Made by a program: the position numbers and the translations under genes. Below, piece after piece: positions 1 to 8,254 of a DNA stretch of 61,426 nucleotides (within the stretch, counting starts at the first letter, position 1; each line of letters opens with the position of its first letter). The stretch is taken from contig CAJFVO010000012.1 of the NCBI GenBank assembly GCA_904420555.1, positions 1-61,426 on the forward strand. The letters are read 5' to 3'. The notes below the pieces were generated by a model, which made no database searches, was not told where the DNA came from, and saw nothing but the letters and a program-made list of their open reading frames with translations. Origin of the DNA: Candidatus Heritagella intestinalis (GTDB lineage Bacteria > Bacillota > Clostridia > Oscillospirales > Acutalibacteraceae).

Positions 1-1452
1 TTTCTCTGCATCAGTCAAATCCAGCTCGTCCAGATTCAACTCCACCTCGATATGCTGCTTGGTGTTGAGTTTGGACAAAAGTACCACCGTCTCCACATGG
101 CCTGTCCGGGGGAACATATCCACCGGCACAGCCCGGCGGAGTTCATAGCCCACCTCCCGGAGACGGGCGGCGTCCCGGGCCAGGGTGGCCGGGTCGCAGG
201 AGATGTATACCAGGCGCTTGGGGGCCATCCGGGCCAGGGTGGCCGGCAGGTCCGGGCCGCAGCCCTTCCGGGGCGGGTCCACCACCACCACATCCGGGCG
301 CAGGCCCCGGCTCTCCAGAAGCCGGGCCGCCTCCGGGGCGTCCATACACAAAAATTCACTGTTAGTAATGCCGTTGCGGGCGGCGTTTTTCCTGGCGTCC
401 TCCACAGCCGGGGCCACGATCTCCACCCCAATGAGCCGCTTCACCTGATGGGCCATGGAAAGCCCAATAGTGCCGGCCCCGCAGTACAGATCCAGGAGGG
501 TTTCCTCCCCGGTGAGGCCCGCCAGCTCCGCCGCCAGGGCATAGAGCTTTTCCGTCTGGCTGTGGTTCACCTGGTAGAAAGACAGGGGGGAGATGGAGAA
601 ATGGAGGCCGCACAGGGTGTCGGAAAGGGCTTCTTCCCCCCAGAGCACCCGGGTCTCTTTCCCCAGCACCACATTGGTGTCCGCCTGGTTACAGTTGAGA
701 AGCAGGCTTTTCAGCTCCGGCACCCGGCGGCGCATCGTCTCAATGAGGGCTTCCTCCTGGCCCAGGCTGCGGCCATTGGCCACCACACAGGCCATGACGC
801 CGCCGTCAGAAGCGGCCTGCCGCAGATACAGGTGCCGGAGCTTGCCGGAATGCTCCTTTTCATTATAAATACTTTCCCCGTAGGCGTCCGCCCACTCCCG
901 GAAAGCCGCCGCTGCCCGGGAAAAGCTCTCCGGTTGGAGAAGGCAGTCCTCACAGGGGATAATCCGGTGGCTCCGGGGGGCGTAAAAGCCCAGGACGGTT
1001 TTCCCGTCGGGGCCTTTGCCAATGGGGAATTGGGCCTTGTTCCGGTAGCGGTCCGGGGCGTCCGCCCCTACAATGGCGTCCACAGAAAAATCCCCGAAGC
1101 CGCCAATCCGGGACAGGGCGTCCTGCACCTTTTGCTGCTTGGCGGCCAGCTCCCGGGAATAGGCCATGTGCCGGTAGACGCACCCGCCGCAGGGGCCTGC
1201 ATGGGGGCAGTCCGGAGGCACCCGGTCCGGGGAGGGGCGCAGAATCTCCAGGGCTTTTCCCCAAGCGTAGGTTTTGGCGGGCTTCACAATATGGGCCAGC
1301 ACCCGCTCCCCGGGGATGGTGCCCGGCACGAACACCGCCATGCCCCCCTCCTGGGCCCGGCCCACGCCGGCGCCTTCTGCGGTAAGGCCGGTGATCTCCA
1401 ATTCCACCCGCTGGTTTTTCTGGAAAGCGGGGGCTGTGTTTTTCTGCTTCAT
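1..1452 (-). CDS. rlmD: 23S rRNA (uracil-5-)-methyltransferase RlmD/RumA family, 3' end cut by window edge
   Basis: SAM-dependent enzyme that methylates a uridine of 23S rRNA at C5. The frame is open for 484 codons from an ATG preceded by a strong GGAGGG and leaves the window still open. An N-terminal TRAM-like segment is followed by an Fe-S cysteine cluster (CPHAGPCGGC near residue 80, then CEDC). The SAM motif is LDLYCGAGTIGLS. The catalytic region carries DPPRKG and SCDPATLARD, which includes the nucleophilic Cys. After the methyltransferase domain the frame continues into ELDLTDAEK. Many clostridial RlmD proteins carry a C-terminal extension that starts this way, so the missing part is probably that extension. 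RlmD is the likeliest member; RlmCD cannot be excluded. Confidence 0.9.
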   Translation of the reverse strand, partial: MKQKNTAPAFQKNQRVELEITGLTAEGAGVGRAQEGGMAVFVPGTIPGERVLAHIVKPAKTYAWGKALEILRPSPDRVPPDCPHAGPCGGCVYRHMAYSRELAAKQQKVQDALSRIGGFGDFSVDAIVGADAPDRYRNKAQFPIGKGPDGKTVLGFYAPRSHRIIPCEDCLLQPESFSRAAAAFREWADAYGESIYNEKEHSGKLRHLYLRQAASDGGVMACVVANGRSLGQEEALIETMRRRVPELKSLLLNCNQADTNVVLGKETRVLWGEEALSDTLCGLHFSISPLSFYQVNHSQTEKLYALAAELAGLTGEETLLDLYCGAGTIGLSMAHQVKRLIGVEIVAPAVEDARKNAARNGITNSEFLCMDAPEAARLLESRGLRPDVVVVDPPRKGCGPDLPATLARMAPKRLVYISCDPATLARDAARLREVGYELRRAVPVDMFPRTGHVETVVLLSKLNTKQHIEVELNLDELDLTDAEK

Positions 1453-1761
1453 ACGGTTCCCTCCTGCCGGGGCCTCCCCGGTGTATTGTGTTTATTGTAC
1501 CATCCACGGCGGGGGTTGGCAAGGCGGCGCTTTTTGGAACCCCCGGACAGGACGGCGGGGCGTAAAGAACCGTGGAGGGAAAATAGCGACGTTCCCATTT
1601 CAACAAATTTGCGGAAAATAGGATAGGTTTCGGGAAAAAAGAATTATTTTTTCAAAATCTCAGCAAAAATTAACATGGGATAATTACTTTAAAAAAGATA
1701 TACGGTATACTCTTTCTAAGTGGACCCAGTTTTTATAAAATTGACGAAGGAACGATTAAGA

Positions 1762-2376
1762 ATGGAATGGAAGGAACGATTTTACAGGTCCGATTGGAAA
1801 CTGAGGGACGGACCGTTGTTGGATGGGTTGGTGAAGGCCACCACGCACCGGCGTTTACAAAAGGGGGAGCAAGTGATCCAGATTGGGGATCCCCAGTCCC
1901 ACGTGTATTTCCTTTTAGACGGCATTCTCCGGGGGTATTTTATCGGGGCCGACGGCCAGGAGGTTACCGATTGCATCCGGTTTCGCCGGGGGGACGCTTT
2001 AACTTCCTGCCTGCCCTTTGACCAGCCCTCTCCGCTGAGCATCCAGGCTTTGGTGGAATCGGAGGTTTTGGTGCTCCCCACAGCGGCTCTGATGGAGCTG
2101 TTCCAATTCCCGGAATTGGTGGGGATTTATAACCAGTATTTGCAGAAGTCCCTGGAAAACCATTGGCGGGTCAAGGTGGCCCTGTACCAGTATACCGCCC
2201 GGGAACGGTATTTGTGGTTTTTGCAGGAATATCCGGGGGTGCTGGGGAAGATCAATCACAAATGTATCGCCTCGTTTTTGGGGATCACCCCGGTGACCCT
2301 GAGCCGGCTGCGGAAAAACCTGCGGGAGGAAGCCGGGGCAGGGGAATCTCTTCTTATAGAAAAATGCTCCGGGTAA
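1762..2376 (+). CDS. Crp/Fnr family transcriptional regulator
   Basis: 204-residue regulator with an N-terminal cyclic-nucleotide-binding-like beta barrel (about residues 20-120, with GDPQSHVYFLLDG and RRGDALTS) and a C-terminal winged helix (KCIASFLGITPVTLSRLRKNL, about residues 168-188). The ATG at 1762 follows AAGGA at 1747-1751; a GTG at 1720 would add 14 residues but lacks a good ribosome binding site. There is no N-terminal Cys cluster, so it is not an Fe-S Fnr. The effector is unknown. It is monocistronic and lies just upstream of two GH85 genes in the same direction, so control of those genes is possible but unproven. It is followed by a clear terminator. Confidence 0.85.
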   Translation: MEWKERFYRSDWKLRDGPLLDGLVKATTHRRLQKGEQVIQIGDPQSHVYFLLDGILRGYFIGADGQEVTDCIRFRRGDALTSCLPFDQPSPLSIQALVESEVLVLPTAALMELFQFPELVGIYNQYLQKSLENHWRVKVALYQYTARERYLWFLQEYPGVLGKINHKCIASFLGITPVTLSRLRKNLREEAGAGESLLIEKCSG

Positions 2377-2420
2377 CGGGGACGCCATTGCGGAAAGTAT
2401 TTGGCGGGCAGAGTGATGAG

Positions 2421-2452
2421 CCCCCCCTCCTTTGGGAGGGGGCCGTTTTTTA
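2421..2452 (+). terminator. Rho-independent terminator after the Crp/Fnr gene
   Basis: CCCCCTCC and GGAGGGGG form a stem around a TTTG loop, followed by CCG and a run of six T. It separates the regulator from the GH85 unit. Positions 2453-2655 are AT-rich and show no gene. Confidence 0.85.
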
Positions 2453-2655
2453 ATAGCCGTGGAGAAAAATCTTCTATGTCCTGACAAATCTTCTCGGACA
2501 AAAAAGATAATTTTTGCAAATCTGTGAAACGAAAGGGCCGCTATTTTGCATATACACCTGATTTTGGAAATCTCGTGCTTTTATGCCTTAATTTGCGCGC
2601 CTTTCCAAATATTGACTAACGCCTTATCAAAACCAGACAAAATTACAAAAACCTC

Positions 2656-2670
2656 ACGTTATTAGACTAT
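2656..2670 (+). promoter_or_regulatory. Conserved element upstream of GH85 gene 1
   Basis: ACGTTATTAGACTAT lies 121 bp before the GH85-1 start. The same 15-mer with one change occurs upstream of the second GH85 gene (8082-8096), inside otherwise diverged intergenic DNA. It could be a -35 region, an activator site or simply a remnant of the duplication. No matching element was seen upstream of the third GH85 gene. Confidence 0.5.
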
Positions 2671-2791
2671 GAAATATGGTTTGTGATATGTTTTTTTGCT
2701 TTCGTTTGTGGTTAAATATAGATGAGACAAATGCGGCAGGGGGTTCCCTGCGGTATTTTCCGGATCATGTTTTAGAAAGGAACGTGAAGGA

Positions 2792-5700
2792 ATGAAAAAC
2801 CTAAAAAAACGGATCCTCGCCAGCCTGTTGGCCGGCGCCCTGACCGTCGGCACTTTTGCCACGGCCGGCGCACCGACCGCATCGGCAGCGGGAGCAACCC
2901 TGGGGTACTGGCCGTCGCCTCTGGCGATCCCCAACCAGTTCTACTACCAGAATGAAAGCCTGCAGCCCTATGGCTCCTGCTTCCAGATCGACGAGCTGAA
3001 GAAGTGGAGCCCCGACAACGACCCCGACGCCCGCTACAACCGCGGCGCTGTGGAGTTGGCTGACCGCTGGATGGGCCCCAACGTGAACCCTCTGGCTTCC
3101 CGTGACGCTACCGTCATGCCCCTGGCTATGGCCAACGCCCGCGCCAGTGAGTCCGCCTCTCAGGGCGGCGACGGCGACTTTGTGTATGCCTTTAACAACT
3201 TCCAGTATGTTGATACCTTCAACTTCTGGGGCGGCTCCTCCGGTGAGGGCCCCATCGCCATCCCCTCTCCCGAACTCATTGACTCCGCCCACCGCAACGG
3301 CTCCAAGGTAACCGGCACCATCTTCCTGCCCTGGGGCGACTACAGCTACGGCAATAAGTTCGTACAGGAAATGCTGGAGAAGGATGACAACGGCAACTAC
3401 ATTGCTGCGGACAAGCTCATTGAGATCGCCCAGTACTACGGCTTCGACGGCTACATCTTCAACGCCGAGTCCGGCACGGGCGTTTCCGGCTTCCGTGACT
3501 TCCTGGCCTATATCCAGAAGAATAAGCCCGACAACTTCACCATCTCCTGGTACAACGGCTCCGGTTCCGTGAGCACCAGCAGCATCCAGAGCTGGATGCA
3601 GGATGGCGACACCCGCATCACCGACGAGTGGTGGCTGGATATGAGCGGCAGCAGCAGCTCTTCCATCAACCAGTCCGTTGAGTCCGCCCAGGCAATGGGC
3701 GTCAGCCAGTGGGACATCCACTCCACCTGGGAGTATTGGCCCATGTCCGGCCTGGCCAGCACCAAGGGCGGCGACTACCACACCCGTCTGGATGAAAACG
3801 GGATCCTGAAGATCTCCCTGGGTATCCTGGCTCCCACGGTTACCCTGACCCAGTCCCTGAATTCCGACGATTTCCTGAATGTGCAGGATCAGAAGATGTG
3901 GGTCGGCCCCACCTTTGATCCTTCCTCTACTTACCGTCCCACCGGCGAGTTCTGCGGCTTTGCCAGCATGATCGCTGACCAGACTCCCGTTCTGGGCACG
4001 GAATTCACCACCAACTTCACCACCGGCAACGGCTATGCCTTCTATGAGAACGGCGAGATTACCGGTAAGTCCGACAGCGGCTGGTACAACCGCTCCCTGA
4101 CCGACGTCCTGCCCACCTGGCGCTGGATCATCGAAGCTGAAGACGAGGGCCAGGAGCTCTCCGGCAAGATCGACCTGGAAGACGCATGGTGGGGCGGCAC
4201 CTCCCTGAAGTTCACCGGCAACATGGACGCCGACAAGGCCAACCATGTGAAGCTGTACAGCGCACAGCTGGAAATCACCGACACCACCGAGTTCGAGATC
4301 ACCTATAAGACTCCTACCGACGGTGTGGACATGCAGCTGGGCCTGTGCTTCGGCGAGGATTATTCCGACAGCAACTTCAAGTTCTATGACGTAGAGACCA
4401 CTGCCAACGGCGAGTGGACCACCGCTAAGGTAGACCTGTCCGGCGACGCCGGCAAGACTGCCATCGCCATCTCCCTGCGGTTCAACGCTCCCGAAGGCGT
4501 TTCCGATTATTCCATCAATGTTGGCCGTATGTCCTTCACCACCGACGACAGCAAGGCGGCTCCCGCTACTGTTGACGGCGTGACCCTGGACGAGGTCATC
4601 TATCCCACCGACGAGACCCTCCAGGCCCGCATTTACTGGAATGCCGCCGACGGCGCTGACGAGTATGTCATCCACCGCGTGCATCCCGACGGAACCAAGG
4701 AGTTTGTCGGCGCTACCCCCAGCGATTCCTTCTATCTGGGCGAATACACCCGTCTGGACGACGAAGCCAACGCTACCTTTGAGATCACCCCCTACAACGA
4801 GAGCGGCGTAGCCGGCACGGCTACCCCCTTCTCCATCGCATGGCCGGAAGTGCCCGAGAACTCCTTCGACCACATTCCGGATATGGGCGAGAACCTGGCC
4901 CTGGGCAAGCCCGCCGTTTCCAGCGCTACCTGCGTGGCGGACGGCCCTGTTAACCTGATCAACGACGGCGTGATCCCCAGCTCCAAGTGGTGCACCACCG
5001 CTTATCAGGCTTATGCCGTTATCGACCTGGGCGAAAACAAGGACATTTCCCGCTGGGTTGTGTACCATGCAAATGCCCGCGGCGCCGGTGAAGGCGTTGA
5101 CATGAACACCGTGGCCTTTGACTTCCAGTATGCCCCCGATGACGGCGAGCCCCTGCTCACCGGCGACGACTATGCAAGCCGTCAGCGTGTGGCCGGTATG
5201 CAGTTTACCAGGGCCGATGAAGTTACCGGCAACAAGCAGAGCGTCACGGACCGGAACCTGTCCGAGAAGATTTCTGCCCGTTACATCAAGCTGAACGTTA
5301 CCGACAGCGATAACAGCGCCTGGTCCGCTGTCCGTATCTATGAATTCCAGGTTTACGAGAATCCCGGCGTCCTGTCTGTGGCCGCTCCCTCCACGCCTCT
5401 GGCACGGAACGTGACCGTCCACAACAATGAAGGCGCTGCCGACACCGTAGTGGTGGACAACGTTGGTATGCTGTACACCTCCGGTTCCTATCCCAACGGC
5501 ACCTTCAGCGAGAACACCGGCGTTGTGAAGCTGTATGACAGCCTGGATGCCGAAGAGCCCATTGCCCAGGCAAAAGCCACCCAGCCCAATGAGTCCTACA
5601 AGCAGCGTTCCGTTGGTATCGCTTCCTTCGAGGGCCTGGAGCTGAATCCCGAAGGCGGCCGCCTGTTCTATGAGATCCTCGACGAGTCCGGCGGCGAAAT

Positions 5701-7927
5701 CCTCCACAGCGCCCGTTACAGCGTGGAGTATGGCCCCGAGACCGGCGACGCTATCGCCCGTCCCACCGAGTCCCTGAAGGGCTCCGTAAAGGGCTTCCAG
5801 CTGACGGAAGTGGCGAAAGAACAAGACCAGTACGGCACTGCCCGTCAGCGTTACGGCGTCCTGACCCTGAGCGATCTGCCCGAGGGCGCAGAAGTTGCCG
5901 TGTACGCTTCCGCTGATTCCACTGCCCCCATCCTGCACTCCAGCCGCGCCATTAACGGCACCGCCCATGTGGACGGCGTTCCCCTGAGCACCGAAGGCGG
6001 CGCTGTGTACTACGAAGTGACTGCCTCCGGCCATCCCACTTCCGAGCGCTTTGCTATCGAATACAGCGATCCCATGACCCTGACCGCCGACCTCACCGGC
6101 CTGCAGGAGCTCATCGACCGCTGCGACGTTAAGACCGAAGCTGACAGCACCTCCGCCACCTGGCCGGCCTTTGCCGAGGCCCTGGCCGCCGCTAAGGCAG
6201 TGGAAGACGGCGCTGACACCGCAACTGCTGAAGCCGCCCGCGCCGCCCTGGCAGAAGCTTATGCCAACCTGCGCGGCAAGGCCGACACCCAGCGTCTGGG
6301 CGAACTGGCTGACCAGTATCTGGCCCAGTATGCAGAAGAGGACTACACCGGCACCAGCTACGCACGCCTGAAGGAGCAGATCGATAGCGCCAACGCTATG
6401 ATCGAATCCGGCGATGTGGACAGCCTCCAGGTGAGAAAGGCTGAAATCGCACTGGAAGCCGCTGCCCGCGGCCTGGTGGAAGACACCGGCGCTACCGTCA
6501 GCAGCGTGACCGTTGACCCCGCCACTGCGGAACTGGGCCACGGCGCAAGCCAGGTGTTTACTGCTACCGTTACCGGCGAGGGCGACCCGTCCCAGGCTGT
6601 GTACTGGAGCGTAAGCGGCAACGAGAGCCCCAAGACCACCATCAACGCTGACGGCAAGCTGAAGATCTCCCTGGAGGAGACCGCTACCACCCTGACCGTC
6701 ACCGCAACCTCCAAGATCGACGAAGCCAAGTCCGCCACCGCCACTGTGACGGTGACTGAAGAAATCGTGCAACCCGACATCTCCGTGACCATTGATCCCA
6801 CTGAGCTGAAGGTTTCCGCTGATCCCGGCCAGAAGGGCCAGTTCACTGCTACCGTTAACGGTGCAGAGGACGACGAGACTGTGACCTGGAGCATCTCCGG
6901 CAACACCAGCGAAGGCACCATGATCGAAAACGGCCAGCTGTTCCTGGGCGAAGATGAAACCGCCACGGAAATGACCGTTACCGCAACCTCCAATGAGAAC
7001 CCCGACTGCATGGGCACCGCCAAGGTCATCGTGGTTCGCTCCAACAAGACCCTGCTGCAGGCCACCTACGACTATGCTCTGGAGCAGAGCACCGAAGGCG
7101 TTACCGACAGCGCCAAGGCCTACTTCGAGAAGGTCCTGGCCGAGGCTGAGGCAGTCCTCAACGACGGCCTGGCCGATCAGGCAGCCGTTGACGAGGCCTG
7201 GAACAACCTGCTGGAAGGCATCTGGGGCCTGGGCCTGGTACAGGGCGACAAGACCTATCTGAGCATGCTCATCGACCGCGCCGACGCTATGATCCCCAAC
7301 GCCGACAAGTATGTGGAAGCCAACTGGCAGCAGCTGGTGGACGCTCTTGCCGAGGCCAAGGCGGTCTATGAAGACGGCGACGCCATGGACAGCGACATTA
7401 AGCCCGTGGCTGAGAACCTGCTCAACGCCATCTTGGCCCAGCGCTACAAGGCTGACAAGTCCATCCTGGAAGAGCTGATCAAGAAGGCCGAAGGCATGGA
7501 TCTCTCCGGTTACACCGAGGAGAGCGTGAACGTGTTCAACAGCGCCCTGAGAGCTGCCAACGCAGTTCTGGCCAACATGAGCCTGACCATCGAAGACCAG
7601 AAGGTCGTGGACGACGCTGCGGCAGACCTGCAGGCCGCTATTGAGAACCTGAGTGCTGACGACAACACCGGTTCCGGCGACAACAAGCCCGGCGACAGCA
7701 ATACGCCTTCCGATGGCAACAACGACGACAAGAACGATAACAATAACAGCAGCAATAACGACGACAAGAACAGCACCACCAGCGATCCCAACAAGGGACC
7801 CATGGATGACAACAAGAACGATGCGCCCGCCACTGGCGACACCACGCCGTTCCTGCTGGCAGCTGTGCTGACCACCGTTGCAGCCGCTGGCGTGTATCTG
7901 TTCCGCCGCCGCGTGACCAGCAAGTAA
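2792..7927 (+). CDS. Cell-wall-anchored GH85 endo-beta-N-acetylglucosaminidase (copy 1)
   Basis: 1,711-residue surface enzyme predicted to cut the chitobiose core of N-glycans. A signal peptide (MKNLKKRILASLLAGAL, ending near ASA at residue 32) precedes a GH85 catalytic domain to about residue 455. The catalytic pair is N224 and E226 in YYGFDGYIFNAESG, matching the family's N-x-E, and GH85-typical NRSLTDVLPTWRW follows. Next come a beta-sandwich, a fibronectin-like segment, an F5/8 type C (CBM32-like) domain near 700-860, two beta modules, a FIVAR-like region (about 1095-1235), two Ig-like repeats, helical FIVAR-like repeats, an Asp/Asn-rich spacer and a sorting signal (APATGD near 1678, membrane helix, RRRVTSK). 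Codon use is strongly biased (CTG, AAG, GAC, ACC), which suggests high expression. It is paired in tandem with the gene at 8255. Confidence 0.9.
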   Translation: MKNLKKRILASLLAGALTVGTFATAGAPTASAAGATLGYWPSPLAIPNQFYYQNESLQPYGSCFQIDELKKWSPDNDPDARYNRGAVELADRWMGPNVNPLASRDATVMPLAMANARASESASQGGDGDFVYAFNNFQYVDTFNFWGGSSGEGPIAIPSPELIDSAHRNGSKVTGTIFLPWGDYSYGNKFVQEMLEKDDNGNYIAADKLIEIAQYYGFDGYIFNAESGTGVSGFRDFLAYIQKNKPDNFTISWYNGSGSVSTSSIQSWMQDGDTRITDEWWLDMSGSSSSSINQSVESAQAMGVSQWDIHSTWEYWPMSGLASTKGGDYHTRLDENGILKISLGILAPTVTLTQSLNSDDFLNVQDQKMWVGPTFDPSSTYRPTGEFCGFASMIADQTPVLGTEFTTNFTTGNGYAFYENGEITGKSDSGWYNRSLTDVLPTWRWIIEAEDEGQELSGKIDLEDAWWGGTSLKFTGNMDADKANHVKLYSAQLEITDTTEFEITYKTPTDGVDMQLGLCFGEDYSDSNFKFYDVETTANGEWTTAKVDLSGDAGKTAIAISLRFNAPEGVSDYSINVGRMSFTTDDSKAAPATVDGVTLDEVIYPTDETLQARIYWNAADGADEYVIHRVHPDGTKEFVGATPSDSFYLGEYTRLDDEANATFEITPYNESGVAGTATPFSIAWPEVPENSFDHIPDMGENLALGKPAVSSATCVADGPVNLINDGVIPSSKWCTTAYQAYAVIDLGENKDISRWVVYHANARGAGEGVDMNTVAFDFQYAPDDGEPLLTGDDYASRQRVAGMQFTRADEVTGNKQSVTDRNLSEKISARYIKLNVTDSDNSAWSAVRIYEFQVYENPGVLSVAAPSTPLARNVTVHNNEGAADTVVVDNVGMLYTSGSYPNGTFSENTGVVKLYDSLDAEEPIAQAKATQPNESYKQRSVGIASFEGLELNPEGGRLFYEILDESGGEILHSARYSVEYGPETGDAIARPTESLKGSVKGFQLTEVAKEQDQYGTARQRYGVLTLSDLPEGAEVAVYASADSTAPILHSSRAINGTAHVDGVPLSTEGGAVYYEVTASGHPTSERFAIEYSDPMTLTADLTGLQELIDRCDVKTEADSTSATWPAFAEALAAAKAVEDGADTATAEAARAALAEAYANLRGKADTQRLGELADQYLAQYAEEDYTGTSYARLKEQIDSANAMIESGDVDSLQVRKAEIALEAAARGLVEDTGATVSSVTVDPATAELGHGASQVFTATVTGEGDPSQAVYWSVSGNESPKTTINADGKLKISLEETATTLTVTATSKIDEAKSATATVTVTEEIVQPDISVTIDPTELKVSADPGQKGQFTATVNGAEDDETVTWSISGNTSEGTMIENGQLFLGEDETATEMTVTATSNENPDCMGTAKVIVVRSNKTLLQATYDYALEQSTEGVTDSAKAYFEKVLAEAEAVLNDGLADQAAVDEAWNNLLEGIWGLGLVQGDKTYLSMLIDRADAMIPNADKYVEANWQQLVDALAEAKAVYEDGDAMDSDIKPVAENLLNAILAQRYKADKSILEELIKKAEGMDLSGYTEESVNVFNSALRAANAVLANMSLTIEDQKVVDDAAADLQAAIENLSADDNTGSGDNKPGDSNTPSDGNNDDKNDNNNSSNNDDKNSTTSDPNKGPMDDNKNDAPATGDTTPFLLAAVLTTVAAAGVYLFRRRVTSK

Positions 7928-7990
7928 CGAACCTTTCTAAAACAACGAAACTCTTCCTCTGAAGACTTCTTATTTGCAACCCTAATGAGG

Positions 7991-8022
7991 CAAGGCCGTC
8001 CCGGAAACGGGGCGGCCTTTGC
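7991..8022 (+). terminator. Terminator after GH85 gene 1
   Basis: AAGGCCGTCCCG and CGGGGCGGCCTT pair around a GAAA tetraloop with a short T run. Nearly the same hairpin follows the second GH85 gene, showing that the duplication included the 3' end of the transcription unit. Confidence 0.8.
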
Positions 8023-8081
8023 CTATGTTTGGCGGAAAATTTGAAAATAAAGAAATTTGAAGAATCCTTAGCTGAAATGTA

Positions 8082-8096
8082 ACGTTATTGGACTAT
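8082..8096 (+). promoter_or_regulatory. Conserved element upstream of GH85 gene 2
   Basis: ACGTTATTGGACTAT matches 14 of 15 positions of the element before GH85 gene 1. It lies 158 bp before the start and just upstream of a good sigma-A promoter, a position that would suit an activator or repressor site. Confidence 0.5.
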
Positions 8097-8114
8097 AACC
8101 TATTGTTTTTAGGA

Positions 8115-8143
8115 TTGTTATTCTAAATCTTGTGTGATAAAAT
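8115..8143 (+). promoter_or_regulatory. Predicted sigma-A promoter of GH85 gene 2
   Basis: TTGTTA (8115-8120), 17-bp spacer, TAAAAT (8138-8143). The start codon is about 110 bp downstream. Confidence 0.6.
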
Positions 8144-8254
8144 AGAAGGAGAGTTATGTAATGATTTTTTAAGTCAAAAATAGTATTCGGCTTAAAAATG
8201 TTATTACATAAACTTGTTCGATGTACTTACATTTTGAGAAAAGGACGTGAGAAA

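Noticed and set aside
52-1626. A 524-codon open frame on the plus strand.
   Set aside because: It is antisense to rlmD, whose motifs and ribosome binding site are clear on the minus strand.
2801-6772. A 1,323-codon open frame antisense to GH85 gene 1 (similar long antisense frames at 8204-12001 and 40396-45123).
   Set aside because: They are products of extreme codon bias in the sense genes. The proteins are Gly/Val/Ala-rich with no domains, signal or ribosome binding site.
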